NCBI RefSeq assembly: GCF_030766935.1
Contig: NZ_JASERL010000010.1
Location: 124,001 to 188,000 of the forward strand
Length of the DNA: 64,000 bases
Source of the DNA: Streptomyces sp. KL109B
Lineage (GTDB): Bacteria > Actinomycetota > Actinomycetes > Streptomycetales > Streptomycetaceae
Reading direction: 5' to 3'
Position 1 is the first letter of the stretch; each line of letters starts with the position of its first letter. Under the pieces are notes generated by a model. It was not told where the DNA came from. It saw only the letters and a list, made by a program, of their open reading frames with translations, and did not search any database. A program made the translations under genes and the position numbers. Positions 63,932 through 64,000 of the stretch are shown here, piece by piece.

Positions 63932-64000
63932 ATGACGTCTACGGAAAGTGCGGCACACCCCCGTTTCGCCGAAGCGGCCACCGCCATGGGCCTGACCGAA
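63932..64000 (+). CDS. Start of a gene cut by the window edge, possibly YbaK/EbsC-like
   Basis: ATG at 63932 begins MTSTESAAHPRFAEAATAMG. Only 23 codons are inside the window. The HPRFAEA-type start resembles YbaK/EbsC aminoacyl-tRNA deacylases of Streptomyces, but too little is visible to be sure. Confidence 0.4.
   Translation, partial: MTSTESAAHPRFAEAATAMGLTE

Overview
The window reads as a stretch of Streptomyces chromosome. Coding DNA has very high G+C with G/C-rich third positions, GTG starts are frequent, and many starts overlap the previous stop as GTGA or ATGA. Most of the content is a conserved core block in the order familiar from Streptomyces genomes: mfd, a MacB-like ABC exporter, tRNA-Gln, glmU, prs, rplY, pth, ppc, a desaturase with a TetR regulator, tam/tamR, galTEK with a sodium symporter, an ABC-F ATPase, ispE, rsmA, rpfB, tatD, rsmI, a protein mannosyltransferase and two penicillin-binding proteins. 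I place it by gene content and order only; no database search was run.

Layout. 1-3.8 kb: an orphan N6-methylase-like protein (cut by the left edge), a membrane protein, a GNAT enzyme and a lipoprotein. 3.9-11.3 kb: mfd and an FtsX-type ABC exporter, separated by a four-copy 71-bp tandem repeat. 11.6-15.9 kb: an MFS exporter, a DUF485/sodium-symporter pair and a peptide deformylase. 16.2-18.3 kb: a coiled-coil cytoskeletal-type protein and an LCP ligase. 18.4-24 kb: the most unusual part, a divergent locus of SUKH-type immunity domains joined to or paired with nuclease and deaminase toxin domains. 24-26.6 kb: an orphan histidine kinase, a double-HTH protein of unknown function and tRNA-Gln(TTG). 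26.6-36.8 kb: cell-wall precursor, PRPP, translation and anaplerotic genes. 37-40.2 kb: tam/tamR with a visible operator, a truncated VOC gene, an orphan response regulator and a GNAT enzyme. 40.2-45.7 kb: galTEK with a divergent symporter and its small membrane partner. 45.7-48.6 kb: a whiJ-type triad (ATPase, XRE/DUF5753, DUF397) with an enlarged DUF397 protein, and a response regulator lacking the phospho-acceptor Asp. 48.9-64 kb: a membrane beta-propeller protein, the abcF-ispE-rsmA-rpfB-tatD-rsmI run on the minus strand, the mannosyltransferase and tandem PBPs on the plus strand, and the start of one more gene at the edge.

A family of GC-rich palindromic elements occurs at seven intergenic loci, always just after at least one stop codon. 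Near-identical 90-bp copies flank the tam/tamR pair, and one abuts a truncated gene. The best candidate for an undescribed system is 18.4-24 kb: four adjacent genes carrying WHH-type nuclease, XOO_2897-like deaminase and YwqJ-like deaminase domains, each fused to or followed by a SUKH or Imm35 immunity domain, with no visible secretion signal.
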